Source: Pollutimonas sp036675275 (lineage in GTDB: Bacteria > Pseudomonadota > Gammaproteobacteria > Burkholderiales > Burkholderiaceae_B). From it: a stretch of DNA of 64,000 nucleotides. Shown here piece after piece: positions 17,901-26,317 of the stretch. Each line of letters starts with the position of its first letter. Position 1 is the first letter of the stretch. Location: positions 248,001 through 312,000 of the forward strand of contig JAKFFG010000006.1 in assembly GCA_036675275.1 (NCBI GenBank), read 5' to 3'. The position numbers and the translations under genes were made by a program. Below the pieces are notes generated by a model that saw nothing but the letters and a program-made list of their open reading frames with translations, was not told the origin of the DNA and ran no database searches.

Positions 17901-18713
17901 ATGTTGATCGATACTCACTGCCACCTGGACGCTAACGAATTCGCTAAGGACCGCGCCGCGGTAATTGAGCGGTCCGGCGAGAAGGGCGTGGGCGGCATCG
18001 TTATTCCATCAGTGGCGCGGTTCAATTTCGATACCGTACGTAAGCTCGCACATTCCTTCAAGAGCGGCAGCTACGCTCTCGGCATCCATCCGCTGTTCGT
18101 GCCGGATGCGCTGGAGCGGGATCTGGCCGAACTGGAATCCCAGATACAGCAGTCCCTGGATGATCCGCGCTTTGTCGCAATAGGGGAAATAGGGCTGGAC
18201 TATTTTGTTCCCGCGTTGAGAACGTCGGAAATGCGGGAGAAGCAAGAGACCTATTATTCGGCCCAGCTGGACCTTGCCCAGCGCTATGGGCTGCCCGTGC
18301 TGCTGCATGTGCGCCGTTCACAGGATATATTGCTGAAGCATTTACGCCGCCGTCCCTGCATCGGTGGTATCGCCCACGCGTTCAACGGCAGCTTCCAGCA
18401 GGCCGAGCAATTTATTCAAATGGGATTTGCCTTGGGTTTCGGCGGGGCAATGACTTTCAGCCGCGCCTTGCAGATCAGGCGCCTGGCTGCACAGTTGCCT
18501 GTGGAAGCGTTGGTGCTGGAAACAGATGCGCCGGATATTCCCCCGGCATGGCTGGGTCAGCCCGGGCAGGCTAGCCCGCGCAACGAACCTGGCGAAGTGG
18601 CGGCGATTGCGCAGGTGTTGGCCGAACTGCGCAACGCCAGTCTTGACGACATCATTCTTGCAACGGCAGCCAATGCCAGGCGGGTGTTGCCACGCCTGGG
18701 CGGCGCCGCTTAG
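17901..18713 (+). CDS. tatD: TatD family metal-dependent deoxyribonuclease
   Basis: The 270-residue TIM-barrel amidohydrolase relative carries the metal ligands DTHCHLD at the N-terminus, GEIGLDYF in the middle, LHVRRSQD, IAHAFNGS and ETDAPDIPP. TatD proteins are 3'-5' exonucleases or D-aminoacyl-tRNA-like hydrolases. The ATG follows the site GGAAGAGG, 17 bp after lolD; a long in-frame extension into lolD was rejected. The last 4 bp overlap the convergent receptor gene. Confidence 0.92.
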   Translation: MLIDTHCHLDANEFAKDRAAVIERSGEKGVGGIVIPSVARFNFDTVRKLAHSFKSGSYALGIHPLFVPDALERDLAELESQIQQSLDDPRFVAIGEIGLDYFVPALRTSEMREKQETYYSAQLDLAQRYGLPVLLHVRRSQDILLKHLRRRPCIGGIAHAFNGSFQQAEQFIQMGFALGFGGAMTFSRALQIRRLAAQLPVEALVLETDAPDIPPAWLGQPGQASPRNEPGEVAAIAQVLAELRNASLDDIILATAANARRVLPRLGGAA

Positions 18714-19681
18714 TTTATTTTAAAGCCTGTCTTCTTCACGACCTCGGCCCAGCGCTTTTGTTCAGCGACCAGCAAATCCTGAAGCTCCTCGCGGCTCGAT
18801 CCTACGATGACAAAGCCGCTGCCCTCAAGCGTTTTCCTGACGCTCTCGGCCTTGAGCGCTGCAACGATGTTTTTGTTCAGGACATCGAGCACGTCGGCCG
18901 GTGTGCCGGCAGGGGCAAGGAACGCAAACCATGCGCCAAAATCGACATTGGGCATATCCTGTTCGTTGAAGGTAGGAATGTCGGCGAGCATCTTGGTGCG
19001 ATCTTTCCCGGTAATGGCGAGCGCGCGCATTTTGCCGCCCGCGATCTGCGGTGCCGCCATTGCCGTCGTGACAAAGGCGCCTTGAACCTGGCCGGCTATG
19101 ATGGCTGACAATGCGTCGCCTGTAGACCGGTAATGTATAGGCTCGATCTTGAACTTTCCTGCGTCAGCAAGCATTTCGGCGCCGAAGTGACCCGGCGTGC
19201 CAGCCCCAAAGGTCGCAATATTGAAATTATCCTTGCTGGCCCGGGCCGCCGTAATGAACTCCTTCAAGGTCTTGTAGGGGGAATTGGCGGGAATGACCAG
19301 AACGAAATTTGCACGCACTGCTTCAGTGATGGGCGTGAACTCGGTCAGGGGCTTGTAGGACAGCGTAGCGGTCGTCTCGGGCGAAATGCTGATGGATCCG
19401 ACTTCGCCCAACAGTATCGAATAGCCATCCGGCGCATTGTGGGCGACCGAATAGGCCGCAATTTGGCCGCCTGCGCCCGCCTTATTCTCCACTACGACGG
19501 ACTGACCAATTTCTTTTGACAATTGATCGCCTACAGTACGCGCAACGATGTCCGGTCCGGTCCCGGGCGGAAACCCCACGGTGAGGCGTATGGCTTGCTC
19601 TGGATATGCCGCGGCGGCAGTCGTCGAGGCCACTGTCAGCATGGCCGCGAAAAGCAGCTTCTGGATAAGTGATGACTTCAT
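18710..19681 (-). CDS. Bug family tripartite tricarboxylate receptor protein
   Basis: This is a 323-residue periplasmic binding protein with a signal peptide (MKSSLIQKLLFAAMLTVAST, site near AAA). The family core follows: IRLTVGFPPGTGPDIVARTV at the first strand and VVENKAGAGGQIAAYSVAH in the loop that grips a carboxylate. Bug proteins bind organic acids and work with TctAB permeases; none is present here, as is usual for the many orphan Bug genes in Bordetella relatives. It lies 24 bp after the DUF3237 gene and is the last cistron of the flavin monooxygenase operon, so its ligand is probably that enzyme's substrate or a precursor. Confidence 0.9.
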   Translation of the reverse strand: MKSSLIQKLLFAAMLTVASTTAAAAYPEQAIRLTVGFPPGTGPDIVARTVGDQLSKEIGQSVVVENKAGAGGQIAAYSVAHNAPDGYSILLGEVGSISISPETTATLSYKPLTEFTPITEAVRANFVLVIPANSPYKTLKEFITAARASKDNFNIATFGAGTPGHFGAEMLADAGKFKIEPIHYRSTGDALSAIIAGQVQGAFVTTAMAAPQIAGGKMRALAITGKDRTKMLADIPTFNEQDMPNVDFGAWFAFLAPAGTPADVLDVLNKNIVAALKAESVRKTLEGSGFVIVGSSREELQDLLVAEQKRWAEVVKKTGFKIN

Positions 19682-19705
19682 GGGATTTGTCTCCGTTGTT
19701 TATTT

Positions 19706-20176
19706 TTAGCGCACTAGGAAAAAGTTTAGTTCGACGCGATCAGGATACCTGGCGCCGGTACCGAGAAATAAATGCGTGTTGAGCCAGTCCAGCCGTGGCG
19801 AGGCCGTTTCGAATCGCGGGTAGCTGCGAAAGTAAATGCGTGCCGGATCGACTGGCCGCCCCTGCGCCAGCGCCGCAATGTCGTCGGCTGAGCCCGTGCG
19901 GATTCCTGTGTTCTCAACGTATACCAGTTCGCCATCATTGGTCTCGATAACGTAGCGGGCATGGATATCGGTAAAGGTGTCGGATCGTATGGACTGGAAA
20001 TCCGCACCGCCCGACAGAACTTTGCCCGACAGCGTGGTGCCGCGCACGGTGCCGCCCAGAATCGGAATGACCCGGCGCCTGCCGCCGGGGGTGGCGCCGA
20101 CTTCCTGGGGCGGTCCTACGTCGACGATGACCGTGGCGAGATGCTCGAGTTCGGGTGGCATGGGATAAGTCCTCAT
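19706..20176 (-). CDS. DUF3237 (UPF0311) domain protein
   Basis: This 156-residue cytoplasmic protein has the DUF3237 pattern: an N-terminal LEHLATVIVDVGPPQEVG strand, a central GGTVRGTTLSGKVLSGGADF loop (20 residues at most of it shown), and the C-terminal FRSYPRFET and YPDRVELNFFLVR. The family is a lipocalin-like beta barrel of unknown activity, often beside aromatic-ring monooxygenases and hydrolases. Its ATG shares one base with the monooxygenase stop (TGATG), so the two are translationally coupled. A role with the monooxygenase product is inferred. Confidence 0.82.
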   Translation of the reverse strand: MRTYPMPPELEHLATVIVDVGPPQEVGATPGGRRRVIPILGGTVRGTTLSGKVLSGGADFQSIRSDTFTDIHARYVIETNDGELVYVENTGIRTGSADDIAALAQGRPVDPARIYFRSYPRFETASPRLDWLNTHLFLGTGARYPDRVELNFFLVR

Positions 20177-21507
20177 CAGTTGCGCCCCTTCTGGAGCCGG
20201 GCAGGATCGAAGCCGGCCAGGCGCTTGTAGCGCGCTGCGATCTCTGTGAGTTCGGCTTCCGACACTGCCTCATGAATATGCGTAAAGCCATCTGGCGCAC
20301 GCTCGTGAACGATCTGCATGACCTGCTCCGGCCCGTTCAGACGATTGCGCAACACGATACCGGCCGTGATGGGCAGACGCTCGGCCTCGTATTCCTTCAA
20401 GGCAAGCTCGACGGATCCGTTCTTTTGCGGCTCTGCGGTCTGCAATCTGTCGGCGAGATAACGCGCATCCAATATGGCTTGTGCGGAGCCGTTCGAACCG
20501 ATAGGGTACATGGGATGGGCCGCATCGCCCAGGAGGGCAACGCGTCCCTGCGTCCAGCGGGGAAGAGGGTCTTTGTCCACCAGCGGAAATTCGTAGATGG
20601 CCTGTGCGCCATCGATGATGGCGGGAATGTCTATCCAGTCCCAGCGCCAGGAGGCAAAGCGATCGGCAAAGATCGAGGGGTCTACTTTTCTGTTCCAATC
20701 GGTGCTTGGGAGCTCGGGCGACGGCACGCGCAATTCGGCGATCCAGTTGATGAGCGAGCGGCCCTGTTTGCGCAAGTTTTCCGAAATCGGATAACAAACA
20801 AATTTCTGATCCTGATGACCGGCCATGAACATGGTCTTGCCATCCAGATAAGGCCCGGATTCCGTAACCGCACGCCAAAGCATGCGGCCGGAGAAACGCA
20901 GTTCGTCGTGCTGTGGCTGGAAGAACCGCCTCACGGAAGAGTGAATGCCGTCGGCGCCGACGAGAATGTCGCCGCGCACTTCCTGTGCGCTTTGGTCGTT
21001 GCGGTTGCGGAAAATGGCCGTCACACCTTGCGCGTCCTGTGTCAGGGATTCGAACGCCAGGCCTGTATGCAGGCGATTGCGGCCCAGTGGGGTGTCGCTC
21101 GGCCGAAAGCCACCCAGCGGACCGCCGCCCGACGGAATGCCGCCCAGCGGAGCGCCGCCCGTCCGTTCCTCAACGGTTTTTGCCAGGAGCAGCTGCAGTT
21201 CGCCGCGATGGATGGACAATTGGGGTACTGCATAACCGGCATCCAGGCCGCGCGCTTCCTTCCAGATGAGTTGTCCATGCTGGTTGTAGTAGTGCAATGC
21301 CGATGTCGGTACCGCGGTCGCGGTCAGGGCTTCCAGCAAGCCCAACTGCTGCAACTCTGTTACGGCATGGGGCAGCAGATTGATGCCCACGCCCAAAGGC
21401 TTGATTTCCCGCACACTTTCAAAGATATCGCAGTCGATACCTCTCTGGTTCAGCATCAGAGCAAGGGTGAGACCCCCGATACCGGCACCAACAATAATGA
21501 CATTCAA
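20176..21507 (-). CDS. FAD-dependent monooxygenase (PHBH/PhzS-like) with a Gly/Pro-rich insertion
   Basis: The 443-residue class A flavoprotein monooxygenase has the dinucleotide motif VGAGIGGLTLAL at residue 6, the DG motif GADGIHSSVRR, and the GD motif GRVALLGDAAHPM with the following GSNGSAQAILDARYLAD helix. Such enzymes hydroxylate aromatic or heteroaromatic acids with NAD(P)H and O2. Residues about 117-142 form a low-complexity Gly/Pro/Leu segment encoded by four 15-bp repeats. The ATG has an AGGAGG site and lies 18 bp from a palindromic operator that should bind the divergent MarR protein. It is first in an operon with DUF3237 and a Bug receptor. The substrate is unknown. Confidence 0.87.
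   Translation of the reverse strand: MNVIIVGAGIGGLTLALMLNQRGIDCDIFESVREIKPLGVGINLLPHAVTELQQLGLLEALTATAVPTSALHYYNQHGQLIWKEARGLDAGYAVPQLSIHRGELQLLLAKTVEERTGGAPLGGIPSGGGPLGGFRPSDTPLGRNRLHTGLAFESLTQDAQGVTAIFRNRNDQSAQEVRGDILVGADGIHSSVRRFFQPQHDELRFSGRMLWRAVTESGPYLDGKTMFMAGHQDQKFVCYPISENLRKQGRSLINWIAELRVPSPELPSTDWNRKVDPSIFADRFASWRWDWIDIPAIIDGAQAIYEFPLVDKDPLPRWTQGRVALLGDAAHPMYPIGSNGSAQAILDARYLADRLQTAEPQKNGSVELALKEYEAERLPITAGIVLRNRLNGPEQVMQIVHERAPDGFTHIHEAVSEAELTEIAARYKRLAGFDPARLQKGRN
21109..21168 (-). repeat. Four 15-bp tandem repeats inside the monooxygenase gene
   Basis: Units start at 21109, 21124, 21139 and 21154; on the + strand they read GCC(A/G)CCC followed by a variable eight bases, and units 1 and 3 are nearly identical. 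Read on the coding strand they give the repeated Gly-Gly-x-Pro-type residues of the insertion. The period is a multiple of three, so copy-number change would keep the frame. Confidence 0.75.
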
Positions 21508-21524
21508 GACAAGCCTCCTAAATT

Positions 21525-21543
21525 TTGTTATGTATCATAACAA
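21525..21543. promoter_or_regulatory. Palindromic operator, probably for the MarR regulator
   Basis: TTGTTATG at 21525-21532 and CATAACAA at 21536-21543 form a perfect 8-bp inverted repeat with a 3-base centre, the size and spacing of MarR operators. Read on the - strand it contains TATGAT, a likely -10 of the monooxygenase operon, so bound protein would block RNA polymerase. Confidence 0.75.
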
Positions 21544-21654
21544 TCTGGGGTAGGCCTGCGCCTATCGGTAATAACCCTCGACATCGTAGGGGTTTGTTGT
21601 AGACCGTCGGTCAGCAGGTTACTGTCACGATGCCCGCAGACACTGGGAGGACGA

Positions 21655-22152
21655 TTGAATAAAAAACTGAGCTCACGACCCAACAACCGGCGTCCCGCCC
21701 AGCGCGGCGAGCGTCTTGACGTTCCGGTGCCAGGGGTTGAGTACGGAGTGCTCGACAAGCTGGTGGGCTATGCCATTCGACGCGCACAGATTCGCATCTA
21801 CCAGGATTTCCTTGAAGCCCTCGGCGAGCGGTCCATCACGCCGCCGCGGTTTTCTGCCATGACGATCATTCAGTGCAATCCGGGAATGAAGCTTACAGAC
21901 TTGTCCAGTGCAATGGGCATAGCGCGTTCAGGTGCTGTCGAAGTGGTCAATTCGCTGGAGAAGCTGGGTTATGTAATCCGCACAGATTCCGCGACAGATC
22001 GCCGTGCACTTGCGCTGGCTCTTACCGAAAGCGGAAAGCAGGCTCTGCAGGAAATAACCCGGTCAATTGAAGACCACGACGCGCGTATCAGCGCGCGGTT
22101 GACGCGGGATGAACAATCCGAACTGCGGCGATTGCTGGGTTTGCTCGGATAG
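21655..22152 (+). CDS. MarR family transcriptional regulator (TTG start)
   Basis: The 165-residue protein has the MarR winged helix: ITPPRFSAMTIIQCNPGMKL (helix 2 region), the recognition helix LSSAMGIARSGAVEVVNSLE, and the wing VIRTDSATDRRALALALTE. TTG at 21655 is taken as the start because GGGAGG lies 8 bp upstream and the next in-frame Met falls inside the DNA-binding domain. It is divergent from the monooxygenase-DUF3237-Bug operon and is its probable repressor, released by an aromatic ligand. Confidence 0.87.
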   Translation: MNKKLSSRPNNRRPAQRGERLDVPVPGVEYGVLDKLVGYAIRRAQIRIYQDFLEALGERSITPPRFSAMTIIQCNPGMKLTDLSSAMGIARSGAVEVVNSLEKLGYVIRTDSATDRRALALALTESGKQALQEITRSIEDHDARISARLTRDEQSELRRLLGLLG

Positions 22153-22162
22153 GGAGTCCTCA

Positions 22163-23212
22163 TCAGGGCAGATTCTCACGGAAAATGATTTGGCTATGCA
22201 CGGGATCCACCCCGCTCATAACCGCGCGATTATCCCGCAAGTTAGCGAAGATTCGGACGCAATTCATGGTGGCCGACTGTGGATTTTGCGTAATGATGGC
22301 GTCCATGGTGCCATCGATTAGTAGAGCTCGCGTGTCCGGCGTGAGGCCATGTCCGATAAAAACGACTTTATGTTCGAGCCCGGCTTCTTTCAGCGCCTGG
22401 GCCACGCCGTCGGATGCGCCTCCGATGTTGTAGATACCGGCGAGATCAGGACACTGGTCCAGAAGCTGCCGCGTCAGGCGATAGTTTTCATCGGCGTTGT
22501 CCTGTCCTTCACGCAATCCGAGTACGTCAATGGCGGGGAATAGTTCTTTAAACAAATACAGAAAACCCATTTCGCGTTCTTCATGAGCGCGATAACTAAG
22601 ACTTCCTGCAATCATGGCGACCTTGGCCGGACGCGTGCCAATGAATCGGGCAATCAGGTATGCGGCCGTACGGCCCGCCGAACGATTGTCCAGCCCGATG
22701 TAGGCGGCTCGTCCGGAATTGGAAATGTCGGAAATCAAGGTAACGACGTGCACGCCCTTTGATACCAGAAAGTTGACGGCATCCTGGACCAGCGGATGTT
22801 CAATGGCCATGAAGGCGACGCCATCAGCGCGTTCGGCTTGGCGGAGCAGGGCGGCGGCGAGGAGCTTGGGGTTGAACCCTTCGATATACTCGACGCGGCT
22901 TTTTACATTGAAGGGCGTCCAGCTTTCCTGTGAATAATTGACGGTGTCGCCCAGCATGTTGATGAATCGATTTGTTCCTTTGGGAAGGAGGAAAGAAATG
23001 CGCATGGGTTTGGGCGTCATGGCCGCATACAGTTCTGCTTCAGGCAGGTAATCGAGGTCGGCGGCTACTTTGAGCACGCGCTGGATCGTGGCGTCGCGAA
23101 CGCCAGGCCGATGATTGAGAACGCGGTCGACCGTTGCTGTGGATACCTTGGCGATTCGGGCAATGTCGCTGACGGTGGCGCGTGAAGAGAGGCTTTGATT
23201 AGTGTCGATCAT
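22163..23212 (-). CDS. LacI family transcriptional regulator
   Basis: The N-terminal helix-turn-helix is TVSDIARIAKVSTATVDRVL with the hinge-helix region LKVAADLDYLPEAEL. A periplasmic-binding-like effector domain follows, with RISFLLPKGTNRF, EYIEGFNPKLLAAALL and IGLDNRSAGRTAAYLIARF. The start is uncertain: ATG at 23212 gives 349 residues and a normal N-terminus, but no good ribosome binding site is visible, and ATGs at 23227, 23230 and 23260 are in frame. It is divergent from the TRAP/RuBisCO-like cassette, and paired 15-bp repeats lie in the shared promoter region, so it very probably senses the imported sugar acid or a derivative. Confidence 0.87.
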   Translation of the reverse strand: MIDTNQSLSSRATVSDIARIAKVSTATVDRVLNHRPGVRDATIQRVLKVAADLDYLPEAELYAAMTPKPMRISFLLPKGTNRFINMLGDTVNYSQESWTPFNVKSRVEYIEGFNPKLLAAALLRQAERADGVAFMAIEHPLVQDAVNFLVSKGVHVVTLISDISNSGRAAYIGLDNRSAGRTAAYLIARFIGTRPAKVAMIAGSLSYRAHEEREMGFLYLFKELFPAIDVLGLREGQDNADENYRLTRQLLDQCPDLAGIYNIGGASDGVAQALKEAGLEHKVVFIGHGLTPDTRALLIDGTMDAIITQNPQSATMNCVRIFANLRDNRAVMSGVDPVHSQIIFRENLP

Positions 23213-23215
23213 TGC

Positions 23216-23305
23216 ATCAAAATACATCATTATTATTAATTGACCAGCGAATAATATCATTATATCGTTCAGTCCAATAACAAATATTTAATCAAAACAC
23301 ATCAT
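23216..23305. promoter_or_regulatory. Paired 15-bp repeats, candidate LacI operators
   Basis: ATCAAAATACATCAT at 23216-23230 recurs as ATCAAAACACATCAT at 23291-23305, one mismatch, same orientation, 75 bp apart (about seven helical turns). Each copy lies just upstream of one of the two divergent start codons. Two in-phase sites suit a repressor tetramer or DNA loop. The span between is very AT-rich and must hold both promoters. Confidence 0.6.
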
Positions 23306-23322
23306 CGTCTCAGGAGACAAGA

Positions 23323-24342
23323 ATGCAAAAATTCACACGTCGCAGCGTTTTGCGGACGTTGTCTGCCGTACCTCTGGCCGGCATGGTCGCCGGCATGCCA
23401 CGGTTCGCCCGCGCTGCCGAGTTCTCCTATAAGTACGGGAACAATCTTCCCGTTACTCACCCCTTGAATATCCGCGCCCAGGAGGCGGCCGACGAAATCA
23501 GGGAGAAATCGAAGGGCCGGGTGGACATCACCATTTTTCCGAACAACCAGCTGGGCGGCGACACTGATATGCTGGCCCAGGTTCGGTCAGGCGGCATCCA
23601 TTTCTTCACGCCGTCATCACTGGTCATTGCCACATTGGTGCCGGTTGCCGCGATTAATGCCGTGGGCTTTGCATTTTCCGACTACAAGCAGGTCTGGAAC
23701 GCCATGGACGGCGAATTGGGCGCGCATGTCCGGGCCTCCATAAAGAAGATTCGTTTGCACGCCTTCGAGAAAATGTGGGACAACGGCTTTCGCCAGATGA
23801 CAAGCAGCAAGGCGCCCATAGCCGGGGCGGCCGAAATGGAAGACCTGAAGATCCGCGTGCCTGTAAGTCCCTTGTCTATTTCAATGTTCAAAAGCCTGGG
23901 TGCTGCACCAACCAGTTTGCAATTCAGCGAAGTCTATTCGTCGCTACAGACAAAAATAGTTGATGCGCAAGAGAATCCGCTGCCCATTATCCAGGTAGCC
24001 AAGCTTTACGAGGTCCAGAAATTCTGCTCGCTGACAAATCATATTTGGGATGGTTTCTGGTTCATCGCTAACGGCGCAGCCTGGGAACGTCTGCCGCCGG
24101 ATCTGAAGACTATCGTAGCCGAAGGCATCAATGGCGCCGGCATGCGCCAGCGCGAAGACATCAGTAAATTGAACCAGTCGGTGCAGGCCGATCTCAAGAC
24201 ACAGGGCTTGCTGTTTAATTCGCCGAGCTCAGACAGTTTCCGCGCCAAGCTCCGGGATGCCGGTTTCTACAAGGAATGGAAAGGCCGATTTGGCGATGAC
24301 GCATGGGCGGCATTGGAGAAATCCGTCGGCAAGCTGGTGTAG
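23323..24342 (+). CDS. TRAP transporter substrate-binding protein, DctP type
   Basis: This is a 339-residue periplasmic protein. The N-terminus MQKFTRRSVLRTLSAVPLAG has two arginines before a hydrophobic stretch, resembling a Tat signal, with a site at ARA/AEF. The DctP core follows: YKYGNNLPVTHPLNIRAQE, FPNNQLGGDTDMLAQVRSG and the ligand-clamping KIRVPVSPLSISMFKSLGA, which keeps the arginine typical of carboxylate binding. A strong site CAGGAGAC precedes the ATG. It should deliver a sugar acid or other carboxylate to the fused permease encoded 4 bp downstream. Confidence 0.92.
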   Translation: MQKFTRRSVLRTLSAVPLAGMVAGMPRFARAAEFSYKYGNNLPVTHPLNIRAQEAADEIREKSKGRVDITIFPNNQLGGDTDMLAQVRSGGIHFFTPSSLVIATLVPVAAINAVGFAFSDYKQVWNAMDGELGAHVRASIKKIRLHAFEKMWDNGFRQMTSSKAPIAGAAEMEDLKIRVPVSPLSISMFKSLGAAPTSLQFSEVYSSLQTKIVDAQENPLPIIQVAKLYEVQKFCSLTNHIWDGFWFIANGAAWERLPPDLKTIVAEGINGAGMRQREDISKLNQSVQADLKTQGLLFNSPSSDSFRAKLRDAGFYKEWKGRFGDDAWAALEKSVGKLV

Positions 24343-24346
24343 GTCC

Positions 24347-26248
24347 ATGGAATCCGTGCTTATATCCCGCCCCTTGGGGGAACCGGCCACGCCCGACAGC
24401 AGGCATACATCTCGGCTGGAGCGCATCGCGCAAGGCCTGGAATCGGGCCTGGGCAGGGTGATCGAAACCTGTGCCGTAGTCCTGATCATTCTGGAAATTG
24501 CCATTCTGTTCAGCGGTGTCGTTGCCCGCTATGTGCTGCATGTGCCGCTTGTCTGGTCCGATGAGCTGGCATCGATATTGTTTCTTTGGCTATCGATGCT
24601 GGGCGCCGTCATCGCATTGCGCCGCGGCGAGCATATGCGCATGACGGCGCTGATCGATAGAGTTCAACCCCGAACCCGTGTGCTGCTCGAAGTCTTTGCC
24701 CTGGCGGCGTCGCTGGCGTTCTTGCTGCTCATTCTGTTGCCCGCCTTCGAGTATGCCTACGAAGAATCGTATATCGTCACGCCCGCCCTCGAGATAAGCA
24801 ACAGCTGGCATGCTGCCGCATTGCCGGCGGGGATCGCACTCATGGTCCTTGGTTCGCTATTCCGGTTGATACAGATCCCCGACAAAAAGTTGCTTGCGAC
24901 CAGTGTTGCCGCGACAGTATTGCTTGCCGCCATATTCTGGCTTGCCCAACCTTGGCTAATGGGCCTGGGCAAATTCAATTTGATTATTTTCTTCGTCGTC
25001 GTGGTGGCTGGAAATGTTTTCGCTGGTGTTCCTATTGCTTTCTCGTTTGCGCTGGCCACATTCGGCTATCTGACGCTGACCACCGATACGCCTATTGTCG
25101 TCATGGTCGGCCGCCTGAACGAAGGAATGTCCCATTTGATCCTGCTCGCTGTGCCCCTGTTTATCTTCCTGGGCGGCCTTATCGAAATGACGGGCATGGC
25201 CAGGGCGATGATTCAGTTTCTGGCCAGCCTGCTGGGCCATGTGCGCGGCGGGCTGTCTTACGTGCTGATCGGTGCAATGTATCTCGTTTCAGGTATCTCC
25301 GGCTCCAAGATCGCGGATATGGCAGCGATTTCTCCTGTTCTTTTTCCGGAGATGAAGAAGCGCGGCGCCAAGCCTGGGGAACTCGTGGCCTTGTTGTCGG
25401 CTACAGGCGCGCAGACTGAGACCATTCCGCCTTCGATCGTCCTTATCACCATAGGGTCGGTGACGGGCGTGTCCATTGCCGCCCTTTTCACCGGCGGAAT
25501 TGTGCCTGCTCTCGTCCTGGGTCTTGCATTGTGCGCAGTGGTGGGTTGGCGTTATCGCAAAGAAGATCTCGGTTTGATCCAGCGCATTTCCAAGAAGCAG
25601 ATGGCGCGTCTTTTTGTTATCGCTTTGCCGGCAATCTCCCTGCCTTTCGTCATACGGGCTGCGGTAGTCGAAGGCGTAGCGACGGCGACCGAGGTGTCTA
25701 CCATTGGAGTGGTTTATTCGATGATTGTGGGCTTGCTGGTGTACCGCCAGTTCGATTGGAAGCGCATGGTTCCCATGCTGGTGGAAACAGCTTCGTTATC
25801 GGGTGCCATCATGCTGATCATAGGATGTGCGACGGCCATGGCGTGGGCGCTTACACAGTCCGGATTTTCCGGAGACCTTGCTCAGTTGATGGCTACGGTT
25901 CCAGGCGGCGGTTATGGTTTTCTGGTCATCTCGGTAGTGGCCTTCATCATCCTGGGCAGTGTGCTCGAAGGCATACCCGCCATCGTATTGTTTGGCCCGT
26001 TGCTGTTCCCTATCGCCCGACAGCTCGGCATCCATGATGTGCACTACTCCATGGTTGTGATTTTCGCCATGGGCATCGGCCTGTTCGCTCCTCCATTCGG
26101 CGTCGGTTACTACGGAGCATGCGCAGTCAGCAAAGTCGATCCAAGCGAAGGCATGCGCTACATAGGCGGCTACATCATCGCCTTGTTGGTCGGGCTGGCG
26201 CTGGTGACCGCGTTCCCGTGGTTCTCGATCGGCTTCCTCGAGCACTAA
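24347..26248 (+). CDS. TRAP transporter fused permease, DctQ-DctM
   Basis: This is a 633-residue membrane protein. The first 200 residues are a four-helix DctQ small permease (ICAVV-type helix then WSDELASILFLWLSMLGAV and RRGEHMRM). The rest is the DctM large permease of about twelve helices, with IPIAFSFALATFGYL, IFLGGLIEMTGMARAMIQ and the family motif VPLFIF. ATG at 24347 was chosen, 4 bp after the DctP stop; an in-frame extension into dctP was rejected. Fusion of the two permease subunits is well known in TRAP systems. Confidence 0.9.
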   Translation: MESVLISRPLGEPATPDSRHTSRLERIAQGLESGLGRVIETCAVVLIILEIAILFSGVVARYVLHVPLVWSDELASILFLWLSMLGAVIALRRGEHMRMTALIDRVQPRTRVLLEVFALAASLAFLLLILLPAFEYAYEESYIVTPALEISNSWHAAALPAGIALMVLGSLFRLIQIPDKKLLATSVAATVLLAAIFWLAQPWLMGLGKFNLIIFFVVVVAGNVFAGVPIAFSFALATFGYLTLTTDTPIVVMVGRLNEGMSHLILLAVPLFIFLGGLIEMTGMARAMIQFLASLLGHVRGGLSYVLIGAMYLVSGISGSKIADMAAISPVLFPEMKKRGAKPGELVALLSATGAQTETIPPSIVLITIGSVTGVSIAALFTGGIVPALVLGLALCAVVGWRYRKEDLGLIQRISKKQMARLFVIALPAISLPFVIRAAVVEGVATATEVSTIGVVYSMIVGLLVYRQFDWKRMVPMLVETASLSGAIMLIIGCATAMAWALTQSGFSGDLAQLMATVPGGGYGFLVISVVAFIILGSVLEGIPAIVLFGPLLFPIARQLGIHDVHYSMVVIFAMGIGLFAPPFGVGYYGACAVSKVDPSEGMRYIGGYIIALLVGLALVTAFPWFSIGFLEH

Positions 26249-26284
26249 TCAATAGTCCTTTTTTCAGCATTACATTTTTGTGCT

Positions 26285-26302
26285 GCCGTGTTGCGACACG
26301 GC
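26285..26302 (+). promoter_or_regulatory. Stem-loop between TRAP permease and VOC genes
   Basis: GCCGTGT (26285-26291) and ACACGGC (26296-26302) form a perfect 7-bp stem with a 4-base loop. No T-run follows. It precedes the VOC gene's ribosome binding site by a few bases and could mark an mRNA processing point or partial attenuator inside the operon. Confidence 0.45.
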
Positions 26303-26317
26303 GGCCAGGGGGCAGGT

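Noticed and set aside
20155..21540. 461-codon + strand frame opposite the flavin monooxygenase
   Set aside because: The - strand frame has clear FAD motifs, a ribosome binding site and an operator; the + frame has no recognisable domain and is a GC-rich antisense shadow.
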